A DNA stretch of 37,952 bases from an uncultured Paracoccaceae bacterium (GCA_947503965.1 CANNFU010000017.1:1-37952); one strand, 5' to 3'; positions 1 through 8,299 are shown, numbered from the stretch's first letter. Translations and numbers: made by a program. Notes: generated by a model not told the origin, from the sequence alone.

Positions 1-9
1 TCCCCTGGC

Positions 10-33
10 GTTACGCTGCTCAAGCAGCGTAAC
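10..33. repeat. Perfect 11-bp inverted repeat with 2-bp spacer
   Basis: Arms GTTACGCTGCT (10-20) and AGCAGCGTAAC (23-33) are exact reverse complements. The stop codon of the minus-strand deacetylase gene lies at its left half. There is no T-run on either side, so it is a weak candidate for an intrinsic terminator. It could also be the edge of a mobile or recombination element that continues off the window. Confidence 0.7.
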
Positions 34-553
34 AGGCGCCCCCCACCCTCAACAGGGCGGGTTCAACGGACGGGCACCAAAGGTCAGAGATAACTTCACC
101 AAGCCGCGCGTCGAACTCTCTGAAGTGCTTCAGCATGTGAGAGCTGACATGAGATGCATTTCGGAACCTTGCGATACCAAGCGAAACTTGAGCCCTGAAT
201 TCATTCGCAATTTCGTCGAGCGACCAGTCCGCGTTTGCCAGACAAAGCCTTTCATCACCGTCGCGTGGAGTCAGCAATGGCAGGAAATTTCCGCTTTCAT
301 CGGTTAAACTCTTGGCATGTGTGAGCGGTCGCCACTTTATGGCGTCCCACTCGCTTGTCAGCGTCAAATGGATACCGACGTCTACTTCAGGATGTTTGTT
401 TAAAATCTCCGCCGCATGCGAGGTCCATGCACACGGCATCATTACCTCAACACTCCGCGCGATACCCGCAGTGCAGGCGCGCAGACACCCAACGTTAGAA
501 GACCAACTCGATCCCGCGTCATCTGCTCTTACAAGTAGTCGAACGTCGCGCAT
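20..553 (-). CDS. ChbG/YdjC-like carbohydrate deacetylase, C-terminally truncated
   Basis: The 177-residue product resembles the N-terminal two thirds of the YdjC/ChbG family, metal-dependent deacetylases of amino-sugar oligosaccharides. Visible family features are the early ADDAG motif (Asp11-Asp12), the GIHLTLT motif (His62) that follows the first strands, and a later HVSSH segment. Family members usually have about 250-300 residues. Here the frame ends shortly after the HVSSH segment with a tail (from about residue 155) that does not look like the family, and the stop falls inside a perfect palindrome. The gene is therefore probably frameshifted or truncated and may be inactive. The ATG at 553 has only a weak upstream purine stretch. 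The family assignment is by motif recognition; loss of function is inference. Confidence 0.6.
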   Translation of the reverse strand: MRDVRLLVRADDAGSSWSSNVGCLRACTAGIARSVEVMMPCAWTSHAAEILNKHPEVDVGIHLTLTSEWDAIKWRPLTHAKSLTDESGNFLPLLTPRDGDERLCLANADWSLDEIANEFRAQVSLGIARFRNASHVSSHMLKHFREFDARLGEVISDLWCPSVEPALLRVGGACYAA

Positions 554-957
554 CGCATTCCAATTCTATCACCGCTTCAATGAACAGAATTACACGCGAA
601 GGTCCGGGTTGCACGCAACTCAACTGTCATGAAATGTCGCGCCGTAGGCATTTGGAGGTACGGGCTCAATCCGGACCTTGCGGTATGGAGTCTTAATGGC
701 TGCACTGCAGGACGAAACTGCCGTTTGTCGCGACTTTACCGATGGCAGCTTTGCATGAATCCGTTGGGTCACTATCCTTATCATTCGCCAGTGACACAAA
801 GGGCTGAGTTCTGGCGTAACGTGTGACTGCAAAGCCCTTTAGGCGGCGGTCGCTCTGCATTCTTAACCGAAGTCAATGAGCGAGGTTCTTACACCAAATA
901 GCTCCGGTGCATCACATCCGGCTCGAAGGGTCGGCGAATTGCACCTGGAGATCACTC
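554..957. other. Intergenic region, no supported gene
   Basis: About 400 bp between the deacetylase start and the first membrane-protein gene. Short open frames exist on both strands, but none has a ribosome-binding site or a recognisable product. It presumably holds divergent promoters that I cannot pinpoint. Confidence 0.5.
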
Positions 958-1764
958 ATGCTCACCCTGTCTTATCCATACGACCCGTCTTTGTTGCGCA
1001 GCGCCATCCTGCTTTGTCTCATCGCCATTCCAATAACCTTGATTCTGCTGGGCATAGATCGACGCGTGCTGGACGACGAAACCTTGTGGCTGAAGCCGCT
1101 CAAATTTCATTTGTCACTCGCGGTTCACGGTATCACCGTCCTAATTGCAGTGCGGTTTTTGCCAGAGGCTTGGCAAACGCACATAGTGACCAAGATTGGC
1201 CTCTCCGCTTTTGGGGCTGTGATCATCTACGAAGTGCTGTTTTTGTCGCTTCAAGCCGGGCGCGGTGTGCGCTCGCACTTCAATGATGCAACCGCCTTCG
1301 ACGCCATCGGCGGCACAATAATGGCGGCTGGCGCCGGCGTGTTGGTGGCGGTGCCGCTGATCCTGGGCGTGGCGTTGGCGATTGCCGCTCTGCGCGGTGG
1401 CCTTGCGGGGATCGCGGCCAATCCTCTGCCCTTTGCACTTGCGCTTGGATTCATTCTTGCCGGTTGGCTTGGTGGCCAAACAGGGGGCGCCATTGGGGCT
1501 AACGGCGGGCCCTTTGTGGGCGTCGATCCAACATCTGGTGCCTTTATGCCGCTGACCGGGTGGTCGCTTAGTGGCGGGGATTACCGCATTTCGCACTTTC
1601 TCGGCGTCCATGCGATGCAAACAGTGCCAATTGCCACGCTCGTCCTGCTCGCGGTCCTGCCATCGTCAGCTGTTGCCGCTCTAACCCTTCCGCTGGCGGG
1701 CGGTTGGGCCGGGTTGACGCTGTTTACGCTAGCACGTGCATCCCAAGGTCTGCCGCCCCTCTGA
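958..1764 (+). CDS. Multi-pass integral membrane protein, unknown function
   Basis: The product has 268 residues with about seven hydrophobic segments. A charged stretch containing DDETLWLKPLKFHLS follows the first segment, and a GGQTGGAIGANGGPFVG loop precedes the last ones. I do not recognise a named family. I chose the ATG at 958 because CTGGAG lies 7 bases upstream; a longer frame opening at 907 lacks such a site. It starts a co-directional group with a DUF4386-like membrane protein, an epimerase-like enzyme and a Crp-type regulator, so a shared role in membrane or redox physiology is possible, but no substrate is visible. High hydrophobicity and good codon periodicity support it as a real gene. 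Confidence 0.75.
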   Translation: MLTLSYPYDPSLLRSAILLCLIAIPITLILLGIDRRVLDDETLWLKPLKFHLSLAVHGITVLIAVRFLPEAWQTHIVTKIGLSAFGAVIIYEVLFLSLQAGRGVRSHFNDATAFDAIGGTIMAAGAGVLVAVPLILGVALAIAALRGGLAGIAANPLPFALALGFILAGWLGGQTGGAIGANGGPFVGVDPTSGAFMPLTGWSLSGGDYRISHFLGVHAMQTVPIATLVLLAVLPSSAVAALTLPLAGGWAGLTLFTLARASQGLPPL

Positions 1765-1848
1765 TCTTACCCAAGATCAATGACCGGTCACTTGCCCGGT
1801 TGTATCCAGAACCAATGAGTTCAAATCGACCTTCGAAAGGAAAATATC

Positions 1849-2553
1849 ATGACTGACGTACTCCCGTCCAAAGCGCAAATGACGCAACCGGGTGTCTCTG
1901 GCACGTCCGCGCTTCTGCTGCTGCAATTTGCGACCATGTGGACGGCTTTTTTCATCCTCGCCCCGTCCATCAACTGGCCCGCCTCGCTGGGTGAACCGCC
2001 ATCGGTAATCCTACCCTTGATCCTGGATCAATCGGCTGCCGTTTTTGCAGGCTACCTCAGCTACTCGATCCACGCATTGGCCTTGATCCCACTGGCCATC
2101 CTCTTGCGCGACACGCTCCGACTCGACGGCGCGATGGGGCGGATGGTTGTCGCATTCGGTGTATTGGCGGGCTTGGCCAAGGCATTCGGCATTGTGCGGT
2201 GGCTCTTCCTGATGCCGGGACTCGCTACTGCGTACACCGATCCGAGCGCAACCCAGGAGACGCGGGCTGCGATCGAAGTCGTCTACAGCGCGTTCAACGC
2301 CTATGCAGGTGGCGTAGGCGAGCTTCTGGGCGTCGGATTCTTCGCAGGTGTCTGGACGATTGTGATCTCCGTCGCCTTGCTCCGGATGGGCTGGACATGG
2401 ATCGGTTATGCCGGGTTCGGTGCTGCTGCCCTGCTGCTCTCGACGCTTCTGTCAGTGGTCGGGATTGAATCACCGATCTTGCTGACGCTCTCAGGTATCG
2501 TCTGGCAGTTTTGGACTCTGGCGCTCGCCATCACGATCTGGCGTCAAGCGTAA
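1849..2553 (+). CDS. DUF4386-like integral membrane protein
   Basis: The 234-residue product has about six membrane segments. Its central part carries features I associate with DUF4386 proteins: a VRWLFLMPGLATAYTDP segment, then a helix ending in a YAGGVGELLGVG motif, then a tryptophan-containing segment. The function of the family is unknown. AAAGG lies 9 bases before the ATG at 1849. In this gene group DUF4386 proteins commonly accompany an NAD-dependent epimerase and a Crp/Fnr regulator, which fits the next two genes. It is separated from the preceding membrane protein by 84 bp, so it may have its own promoter. The family call rests on motif memory. Confidence 0.75.
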   Translation: MTDVLPSKAQMTQPGVSGTSALLLLQFATMWTAFFILAPSINWPASLGEPPSVILPLILDQSAAVFAGYLSYSIHALALIPLAILLRDTLRLDGAMGRMVVAFGVLAGLAKAFGIVRWLFLMPGLATAYTDPSATQETRAAIEVVYSAFNAYAGGVGELLGVGFFAGVWTIVISVALLRMGWTWIGYAGFGAAALLLSTLLSVVGIESPILLTLSGIVWQFWTLALAITIWRQA

Positions 2554-2564
2554 GGGAGGCGATG

Positions 2565-3509
2565 ATGACCGTAAAACCGCATTCCGTCGTTCTTGGTGCA
2601 GGCCCCATGGGCCGCGCCATCGCTGATAGGCTTGTCGCTCAAGAAGAGGCCGTCACAATCGTAACCCGAGATGGGCGCAACATCGGCCCAGGCATCGCCT
2701 CTCTCAAAGCTGACCTGTCCAGCCTGGAACAAACGATCGCTGCCTGCACAAACGCCGATGTAATTTACCAGTGTGCCGCACCGCCCTACCACCAGTGGAC
2801 CATTGCGTTTCCCGCGATCCAAGAGGCTGCAATCGCGGCCGCAGAGGCCAGCGGGGCTGTCCTTGTGGCTGTGGAAAACCTTTATGGCTATGGTCGGGCT
2901 GGAACGTTGACCGAAGATATGCCCCTTTCTGCCATGACCCGAAAGGGGGCACTCAGGGCGCGGCTTTCGGAAGAACTCATGAGCGCAAATGCAGCGGGGC
3001 GGGCAAGATGCGTGGCCGGACGGGCAACAGATTTCTTTGGTCCCGGAGTGCACATGTCTGCCTTGGGCGAGCGTTTCTGGCCCGCAGTTCTATCCGGCAA
3101 GACGGTGGACTGGATCGGTGACCCGGATGCACCGCACAGCTTTGCATACCTTTCTGACCTGGCTGCCGCTTATGTGGCGCTTGGCAAGACACCATCAACA
3201 TGGGGGCAAGCGTGGCATTTGCCGGCATTACCTCCCATAACCGCGCGAGAGATTTGCGAGATGGCGCGCCCATCGGGGGCGCCACCCGCAAAGTTCAGAC
3301 AAACGTCCTCTTGGTTGTTGCATGCCGTCGGTCTGTTCCAACCTGCGGCTGGCGAAATGGTCGAGATGCGATACATGTTCGACAATGCGCTTATCACTGA
3401 CCACACACGGTTTGACGCAACCGTCGGCACACCGATAAGCGGCTGGAATGAGGCAATAGCAGAGACGGTGGAATGGTGGCAGAAACAGACCCTAAAGGCA
3501 GCCGGATGA
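2565..3509 (+). CDS. NAD(P)-binding epimerase/reductase (extended SDR-like)
   Basis: The roughly 314-residue product opens with a Rossmann dinucleotide site (VVLGAGPMGRAIADRL) and has the layout of atypical or extended short-chain dehydrogenases: an NLYGYG segment in the position of the catalytic Tyr region, then FFGPGVHMSALGERFW and a downstream AYLSDLAAAYVAL segment typical of NAD-dependent epimerase/dehydratase proteins. The substrate is unknown. GGGAGG at 2554-2559 favours the second of two tandem ATGs (2562 and 2565); a longer frame from 2511 would overlap the upstream gene without a ribosome site. Its stop codon overlaps the start of the following regulator gene (ATGA), which suggests translational coupling. 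Confidence 0.8.
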   Translation: MTVKPHSVVLGAGPMGRAIADRLVAQEEAVTIVTRDGRNIGPGIASLKADLSSLEQTIAACTNADVIYQCAAPPYHQWTIAFPAIQEAAIAAAEASGAVLVAVENLYGYGRAGTLTEDMPLSAMTRKGALRARLSEELMSANAAGRARCVAGRATDFFGPGVHMSALGERFWPAVLSGKTVDWIGDPDAPHSFAYLSDLAAAYVALGKTPSTWGQAWHLPALPPITAREICEMARPSGAPPAKFRQTSSWLLHAVGLFQPAAGEMVEMRYMFDNALITDHTRFDATVGTPISGWNEAIAETVEWWQKQTLKAAG

Positions 3510-4120
3510 CAACGGAGGCCGCTCTATCGGCCTTCTCCGAACGGCTCCGAACCGCTGTAGCACCGCTTGTCGTGGCCAAAACAGCTTTGGCGCATCTCCA
3601 TCAGGGGGTGCGGCACAGGGTCCTGGCGAAGGGCGATCACATCTTGCGGGCGGGTACCGTCGCGGATGAGGTATTCTTTGTCCACAAAGGTCTGCTGCGC
3701 TATTACTTCAATGACCCCAATGACGACGGGCAAGAGCGGACGGGTCAGTTCTTTGACGAAGGCATTGTCGTCACCGATGCCGAGAGTTTTCTGGCCCGCG
3801 TCCCGGCAGAGCAAAATTTTGAGGCCTTGGAGAAAAGTTCCATCGTTGTGCTCCCCCGCGCGGTGCTCGAGGCCGGTTACGATGAAGATCATGCCATCGA
3901 GCGCTTTGGACGGCTTATGTTACAAGAAGCCCTGATCGGCTCACAGCGCCGCGCCGGTCGTTTGCTGACCTTACAGCCCGAAGACCGCTATCGCCGCTTC
4001 ATCGAAACGCGCCCCGAAGTTGCTCGTCGGGTTCCACAATATCTCGTTGCGAGCTATTTGGGCCTGACCCCGGAAAGCCTCTCACGCATTCGCGGACGTA
4101 TTTCGAAGAAGGGAAAATAG
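3506..4120 (+). CDS. Crp/Fnr-family transcriptional regulator
   Basis: The 204-residue product has an N-terminal cyclic-nucleotide-binding-like beta barrel (about residues 25-125, with LAKGDHILRAGTVADEVFFV and a GLLRYYF turn). This is followed by a dimerisation helix (AIERFGRLMLQEALIGSQRRAGRLL) and a C-terminal helix-turn-helix containing QYLVASYLGLTPESLSRIR. The TPESLSR recognition-helix pattern is typical of Crp/Fnr regulators. I see no cysteine cluster, so an Fe-S redox sensor of the Fnr type is unlikely. Its ATG overlaps the TGA of the epimerase gene, so it probably belongs to the same transcript and may control it. The ligand is unknown. Confidence 0.85.
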   Translation: MTTEAALSAFSERLRTAVAPLVVAKTALAHLHQGVRHRVLAKGDHILRAGTVADEVFFVHKGLLRYYFNDPNDDGQERTGQFFDEGIVVTDAESFLARVPAEQNFEALEKSSIVVLPRAVLEAGYDEDHAIERFGRLMLQEALIGSQRRAGRLLTLQPEDRYRRFIETRPEVARRVPQYLVASYLGLTPESLSRIRGRISKKGK

Positions 4121-4283
4121 TGGCGCGGACGTACAATCGTCAAAAACGCGCGGTCAAATCGCTTAATCCAAGAGCCATCGTTTTTGTCGCTTCCGGATTG
4201 TTTCCCTGAATCGTTGAAAATTGTTGTGCCACAGCCTGTCGACGAAACCCGGCTCAACTTTGTGCCGTTTTTGGCGGCGGCGT

Positions 4284-4307
4284 GCAGAGCAGAGCGGACA
4301 TTGGTGC
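4284..4307 (+). repeat. Degenerate intergenic repeat, copy A (with flanking decayed DNA 4121-4414)
   Basis: The core AGAGCGGACATTGGTGC follows a GCAG and is flanked downstream by TTGCAGCAAC. It matches other copies at 8443, 21758, 35911 and 37571. The surrounding 4121-4414 interval has no supported gene; it is the left flank of the insertion sequence. Confidence 0.5.
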
Positions 4308-4414
4308 ATGTTGCAGCAACGGTCTAGATGGGCTCTTCGCCGCCATCGGGGGCCGCGCAGCATCTAACCGCAGGCATAAACTCTCTTCACCGTTGACGGC
4401 CCGAACCGGATGAG

Positions 4415-4428
4415 GTGGGTGGCTCCTG
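4415..4428 (+). repeat. IS1111 left subterminal inverted repeat
   Basis: GTGGGTGGCTCCTG is the exact reverse complement of the right repeat at 5750-5763. It also pairs with the transposase ribosome-binding region (see the hairpin entry). Confidence 0.85.
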
Positions 4429-4491
4429 CTCCACCGGCATCGAATGTGCCAAAGTGCAGTTGTCATGAACTGCTAGGAAAGGAGCCACCCA
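4416..4491 (+). promoter_or_regulatory. Potential RBS-sequestering hairpin upstream of the transposase
   Basis: TGGGTGGCTCCT (4416-4427, the left inverted repeat) is exactly complementary to AGGAGCCACCCA (4480-4491), a 12-bp stem closing a 52-nt loop. The right arm contains the transposase Shine-Dalgarno sequence AGGAG and ends directly before the ATG at 4492. In a transcript entering from outside the element the ribosome site would be paired. In a transcript starting inside the loop it would be free. The pairing is seen in sequence; the regulatory role is inference. Confidence 0.6.
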
Positions 4492-5511
4492 ATGACAGTT
4501 AAGACAGTAGGCCTAGATTTGGCCAAGGACGTTTTTCAAGTTCACGGTATTTCTGAGAGTGGGCGCGTGATCTTCAACAGGGCCATCAAGCGTGCAAAGC
4601 TTTTGGCGTTTTTTGAGACGCTGCCGCCTTGCACAGTCGGCATGGAAGCGTGCGGTTCATCCCATCATTGGGGCCGTCAGCTGCGCAAGTTTGGTCACGA
4701 CGTCAGGCTAATGCCAGCAAACTACGTGAAGCCTTATGTCAAACGCGGAAAGACAGATGCGGTGGACGCGGAGGCAATTTGCGAAGCCGTCAAGCGCCCG
4801 ACAATGCGCTTTGTCGAGATCAAGACCGAGGATCAACAGGCTATTCTATCGATCCACCGCACGCGGGATCTGGCAGTCCGGCAGCGCACCCAGCTGGCGA
4901 ATATGATCCGCAGCCTGTTGCGCGAGTTTGGGCATATCTTGCCTATCGGGATCGAAGCGGTGACGGCCTTTGCGAAGCGCCACCTTGACGGTGATCACCC
5001 GGACATGCCCGAGATCGCGAACGGAATGCTTGGTATCCAGTGCTATCAGTTTATCGGTTTGAACGAGCGCATCGAAGGCTACCCAAAGATGATCGAACAA
5101 CATGCTCTGATGAATGCTGATGCGCGCAGATTGATGCGCATGCCAGGAATTGGGCCAATAACGGCATCGGCCATTGTCGCGACGATCGGGGACGCAAAAC
5201 AATTCCGCACCGGGCGCGATCTAGCGGCTTGGCTGGGGCTGACCCCGCTCAACAAATCCAGTGGCGGCAAAGAGCGACTGGGCAAGATCACAAAGGCTGG
5301 CGACCGCTACATTCGCAAGCTGCTGGTCGTGGGCATGACGTCTCGCGCCGTGATGGCGAAACGTTCGCCAGAGAAGGTTGATCTGTGGACAGCCAAGATC
5401 ATTGCCGACAAACCATTCCGGCTGGCAACAGTCGCGATGGCAAACAAGGCAGCGCGTTCCATCTGGGCGATGCTCACAAAGAAGCAGGAATATCGGCAGC
5501 CAGCATTCTAA
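4492..5511 (+). CDS. IS110-family transposase (IS1111 subgroup)
   Basis: The 339-residue protein has the two-domain IS110 architecture. The N-terminal RuvC-like DEDD domain shows GLDLAKDVFQVHG (Asp9), GMEACGSSHHW (Glu52) and GKTDAVDAEAICEA. The C-terminal Transposase_20 domain contains MPGIGPITASAIVATIG and LGLTPLNKSSGGKERLGKITK, whose serine-rich turn is where the family nucleophile lies. RPTMRFVEIKT resembles IS1111-subgroup enzymes. The length is usual for the family and no frameshift is visible. The start at 4492 has AGGAG at 4480-4484, inside a sequence that repeats the element's right end. IS110 enzymes act with an RNA guide encoded in the element's non-coding end. Confidence 0.93.
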   Translation: MTVKTVGLDLAKDVFQVHGISESGRVIFNRAIKRAKLLAFFETLPPCTVGMEACGSSHHWGRQLRKFGHDVRLMPANYVKPYVKRGKTDAVDAEAICEAVKRPTMRFVEIKTEDQQAILSIHRTRDLAVRQRTQLANMIRSLLREFGHILPIGIEAVTAFAKRHLDGDHPDMPEIANGMLGIQCYQFIGLNERIEGYPKMIEQHALMNADARRLMRMPGIGPITASAIVATIGDAKQFRTGRDLAAWLGLTPLNKSSGGKERLGKITKAGDRYIRKLLVVGMTSRAVMAKRSPEKVDLWTAKIIADKPFRLATVAMANKAARSIWAMLTKKQEYRQPAF

Positions 5512-5749
5512 CCGCGCTGACTGTCTACGAGATGCAAGACGTTGAAGTGATGATGCGGAATTAAGTCAACCAAGAGCAAGGACACTCCGGGAATGGCTGC
5601 GGCCCTCTTCAGAGGCCGATAACCCGATTGGAACCTCGCTCGCGGAAATCATCAGGGCCAGTGGAGGCAATGCCAAAACACAAACAGGCCGGACAGACGA
5701 CGGTACTGACGAAAATGACCGCGAACATCGACAGAAAACGCTTGCAATG
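5512..5749 (+). ncRNA. Putative bridge/seek RNA region of the IS1111 element
   Basis: There are 238 bp between the transposase stop and the right inverted repeat with no coding frame. In IS1111-subgroup elements the guide RNA that specifies target and donor is encoded downstream of the transposase, unlike the IS110 subgroup where it lies upstream. Local inverted pairs such as GGCCCTCTTCAGAGGCC (around 5601-5617) suggest structure. The exact RNA ends and guide loops cannot be set from one sequence. Confidence 0.45.
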
Positions 5750-5763
5750 CAGGAGCCACCCAC
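5750..5763 (-). repeat. IS1111 right subterminal inverted repeat
   Basis: CAGGAGCCACCCAC mirrors the left repeat exactly. Twelve of its bases (5751-5762) are also a direct copy of the transposase ribosome-binding region at 4480-4491. Confidence 0.85.
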
Positions 5764-5953
5764 AGAGGTCATTCATCTCGACATCAGGCGCCGCGTTGCA
5801 GCTTCACCAGACCAGCCATTCGCTGCGACTGCAAAATCTCAACGAAAGCGAACTCACAGTCAGGCGGGACTTTTCTGCCACCCCTTCTGGTAGGTCCAGC
5901 ATGTCAACGCGCTCCAGGAAGAACCTCACTCATCAAGCGACGCTGGTCCCGGA

Positions 5954-8299
5954 ATGATTTTGTTTAGAGTTTCTCGGGTTTCTGGTTACGCTCCGGGCAT
6001 TGCCCACAATTATCAGAGCCACACTTTGAGAAATTTGATCATTACCGAGGACGAGCGACCGCTTGGGCAGCTTTTCTGGTTTCTCATGTTTCTGGGCTGG
6101 ACACCTATGCTGGCGGCCTATGGCCATGTGCTGGATCCCGTGACCTCGGCGCGCAATGGTATCCTCGTGACATTCGCGGACACCGTGACGCTTTATCCGC
6201 AAACCGGCTGGTATGGGCCATTTCTGGGCGTACTGACCGTGGCGGGCCTCGTGACACTGGGGCTTCTGTTTCGCCTGCGCTGGTATGCACTTTGGCCTAT
6301 GCCCGCCTTCCTGCTGTGGTCGTGCCTGATCCACGTCTTCAATGCGCCGGGCCTCGGCACGGCCTTGGAAATGGCTGTCCACCTGGTTTACGCTGCCTTG
6401 GCCGTGGCCTGCTCCTACCTGTTCCTGCGCCATGGGCATCTGCTTTCGACGGGGTTTCTGGGGTATATCACGCTCCTTATCATCGACGGGGTGCTGCATC
6501 ACACGACCCTAATGTCTCGCGGCCTTTTGGGGCAGGTTTTCGACGCCTATACGCCCAGCCTGATTGCGGCCTGCCAGTTTCTGGCGATCGCGGTGCTGCT
6601 GCGGATGCTTTGGCTGATGCTGCGCGACAACCGGGCGTTCTTTGGCCAGCTTGACAGGAAGGTCCGCCGTCAGGCTTCTCTGCGCACCCTGCGTTTCTGG
6701 TGGCCGATGGCGGCTATTTATGTTGCCTTCAGCCTGTTCTGGTGGGCGCTCTTGAACCTCATCGTGCAACCCGCGGTCATCACCGAATTTGACCGTGCAC
6801 GAACCGAGTTGGAGCGCAGCATGGGCCCGCTGTTGGCCGCCAATCTGGAGATTGACCCGACCTTGCTCACCGAGGCGGAGATGAACGATTCCTTGCGGCG
6901 CGAAGGTTTTGAGGGCCTTTTCGCTATGGTCGAACTGGCGCAAAGCCGTCTTGCCGCGAACGACTGGGTGGGCGAACAGCTGCGTGATCACCGTGAAAGG
7001 TCACACGCCTTCTACGTGGACTGGAAGGCAGAAAATCCCACCGGCGAAGAGGCACTGGAGCGCAGCGTCAGGCGCTGGAGCCAGTTGCAGATCGGCGTGT
7101 CGGACATCCGCATCCAGCTTGGCGTCATAATGGCCGGTTACCAGACGCTGAGGGGCGGCAACTTCGTCGATCAAGCGGACCGGCAAATTCGTGACGCCTT
7201 CCCCCGCAGCACCTTGCCTATTCTCAATGTGCCAAGCTGTTGGTTCTGGCAAGTGGGCTGCATAGTCGAGGCAGCGATCGCACGGCGGGTCAATCGCCTG
7301 ATGACCCGACTGCACGAACAACTAATCGGGGCGGTGACCGGCCAGATCGAGACGCTCTATATCCAAGCCGAAGGAAACACCGAGCGCGCGGTCCAATCGA
7401 TCCGTGAATTCTCTGATGAGCTTCATCGGGACACGTCGCGCGAGACAACCGAAGCGATCCAGAACACTTTCCGAATATGGCGCGGCATCTCGCTACTGGC
7501 CTTGGTCTACGGGCTAATCATTCTGCTCAAGACCCTTCTGATAGTGTTCTCGAGGGTGATTTTCTCCCCCAAAGGCGGTATCGGAGCGACAGCGCAGTTT
7601 TTGCCCCACGAGCCGCCCGAAACCAGATCGGAAATTGCGCGCCACGGACCGCTTTTCAGCATCCCCGCATCGGCGCCTGAGGCCCATTTCGTCTCTCGCT
7701 GGGGGGTCACCCTCGAGGGGCCACCCCCCGCACGCCGTCGCCCCATGGGTTTCAAGTTCCCGGTGGCGCGCATCCTATCCGGCACTTGGGCGATGAACCG
7801 CATTGAGGGCAATCGCGCCGAAGAAGAGGACGAGTTCGATGCCGACCTCAAGGTGGACGAGCCCGCGGAACTGGTGGTCTGGCGTCTGGCAGAGGGTGAG
7901 CGCGTGATCTTTCGCTTCTCGGATTTCGTCGGCATGAGCGAGGACATCCACGTCCGGCGGATATCGAGCCTGAGTATCACCACACTCGTGCTGGGGCGCA
8001 TGATCTACCACGCCGCCCAAGGCCCAGGCACCCTGATCCTGCGCACAACCGCAGCCGCCCGCCTCAGTACTGAGGCGGAGGGCTCTCGACCCGCGCCGAT
8101 GCCAAAACTGGTCGCCTGGAGCGCGGAGACCTCTTTCGGTGTCCTCGCAGCACTCACAACTGTGGACACCTTCCTGAGCGGCTACAATTTGAAAGTCGGT
8201 CATGGTGCGCGGGTGGTCTGGGATACCTCAACCAAACGAGGCGACGGTCCGGGCACCGGCATCCTGCGGTTCGTAAAGAGTTTCCTGCTGCCGATTTAG
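5954..8299 (+). CDS. Large multi-pass membrane protein with AIM24-like C-terminal domain
   Basis: The 781-residue product has about seven membrane segments in its first 270 residues. Then comes a long soluble, mostly helical region (about 275-505), an eighth membrane segment (about 509-533), and a C-terminal soluble part from about residue 575. In that part, WRLAEGERVIFRFSDFVGM and a later QGPGTLILRT resemble the beta-sandwich of AIM24-like proteins. That resemblance is tentative. I do not recognise the whole-protein family. No good Shine-Dalgarno precedes the ATG at 5954; the insertion sequence ends about 190 bp upstream, so the original promoter or start may have been altered. The frame is long and intact. 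A role in envelope organisation is only a guess. Confidence 0.7.
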   Translation: MILFRVSRVSGYAPGIAHNYQSHTLRNLIITEDERPLGQLFWFLMFLGWTPMLAAYGHVLDPVTSARNGILVTFADTVTLYPQTGWYGPFLGVLTVAGLVTLGLLFRLRWYALWPMPAFLLWSCLIHVFNAPGLGTALEMAVHLVYAALAVACSYLFLRHGHLLSTGFLGYITLLIIDGVLHHTTLMSRGLLGQVFDAYTPSLIAACQFLAIAVLLRMLWLMLRDNRAFFGQLDRKVRRQASLRTLRFWWPMAAIYVAFSLFWWALLNLIVQPAVITEFDRARTELERSMGPLLAANLEIDPTLLTEAEMNDSLRREGFEGLFAMVELAQSRLAANDWVGEQLRDHRERSHAFYVDWKAENPTGEEALERSVRRWSQLQIGVSDIRIQLGVIMAGYQTLRGGNFVDQADRQIRDAFPRSTLPILNVPSCWFWQVGCIVEAAIARRVNRLMTRLHEQLIGAVTGQIETLYIQAEGNTERAVQSIREFSDELHRDTSRETTEAIQNTFRIWRGISLLALVYGLIILLKTLLIVFSRVIFSPKGGIGATAQFLPHEPPETRSEIARHGPLFSIPASAPEAHFVSRWGVTLEGPPPARRRPMGFKFPVARILSGTWAMNRIEGNRAEEEDEFDADLKVDEPAELVVWRLAEGERVIFRFSDFVGMSEDIHVRRISSLSITTLVLGRMIYHAAQGPGTLILRTTAAARLSTEAEGSRPAPMPKLVAWSAETSFGVLAALTTVDTFLSGYNLKVGHGARVVWDTSTKRGDGPGTGILRFVKSFLLPI

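Larger units (their letters stand above)
4415..5763 (+). mobile_element. IS110 family, IS1111-subgroup insertion sequence, complete
   Basis: The element is bounded by perfect 14-bp inverted repeats at 4415-4428 and 5750-5763 and contains one intact transposase gene. Subterminal inverted repeats are characteristic of the IS1111 subgroup, and the true tips probably lie a few bases outside these repeats. The subgroup makes no target duplication, and none was assigned here. The transposase is full length with its acidic and serine motifs preserved, so the element may be active. Confidence 0.85.

Noticed and set aside
5628..5957. 109-codon frame spanning the IS right end
   Set aside because: It crosses the inverted repeat boundary and has no protein-like character. 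The interval is better explained as non-coding RNA plus flank.
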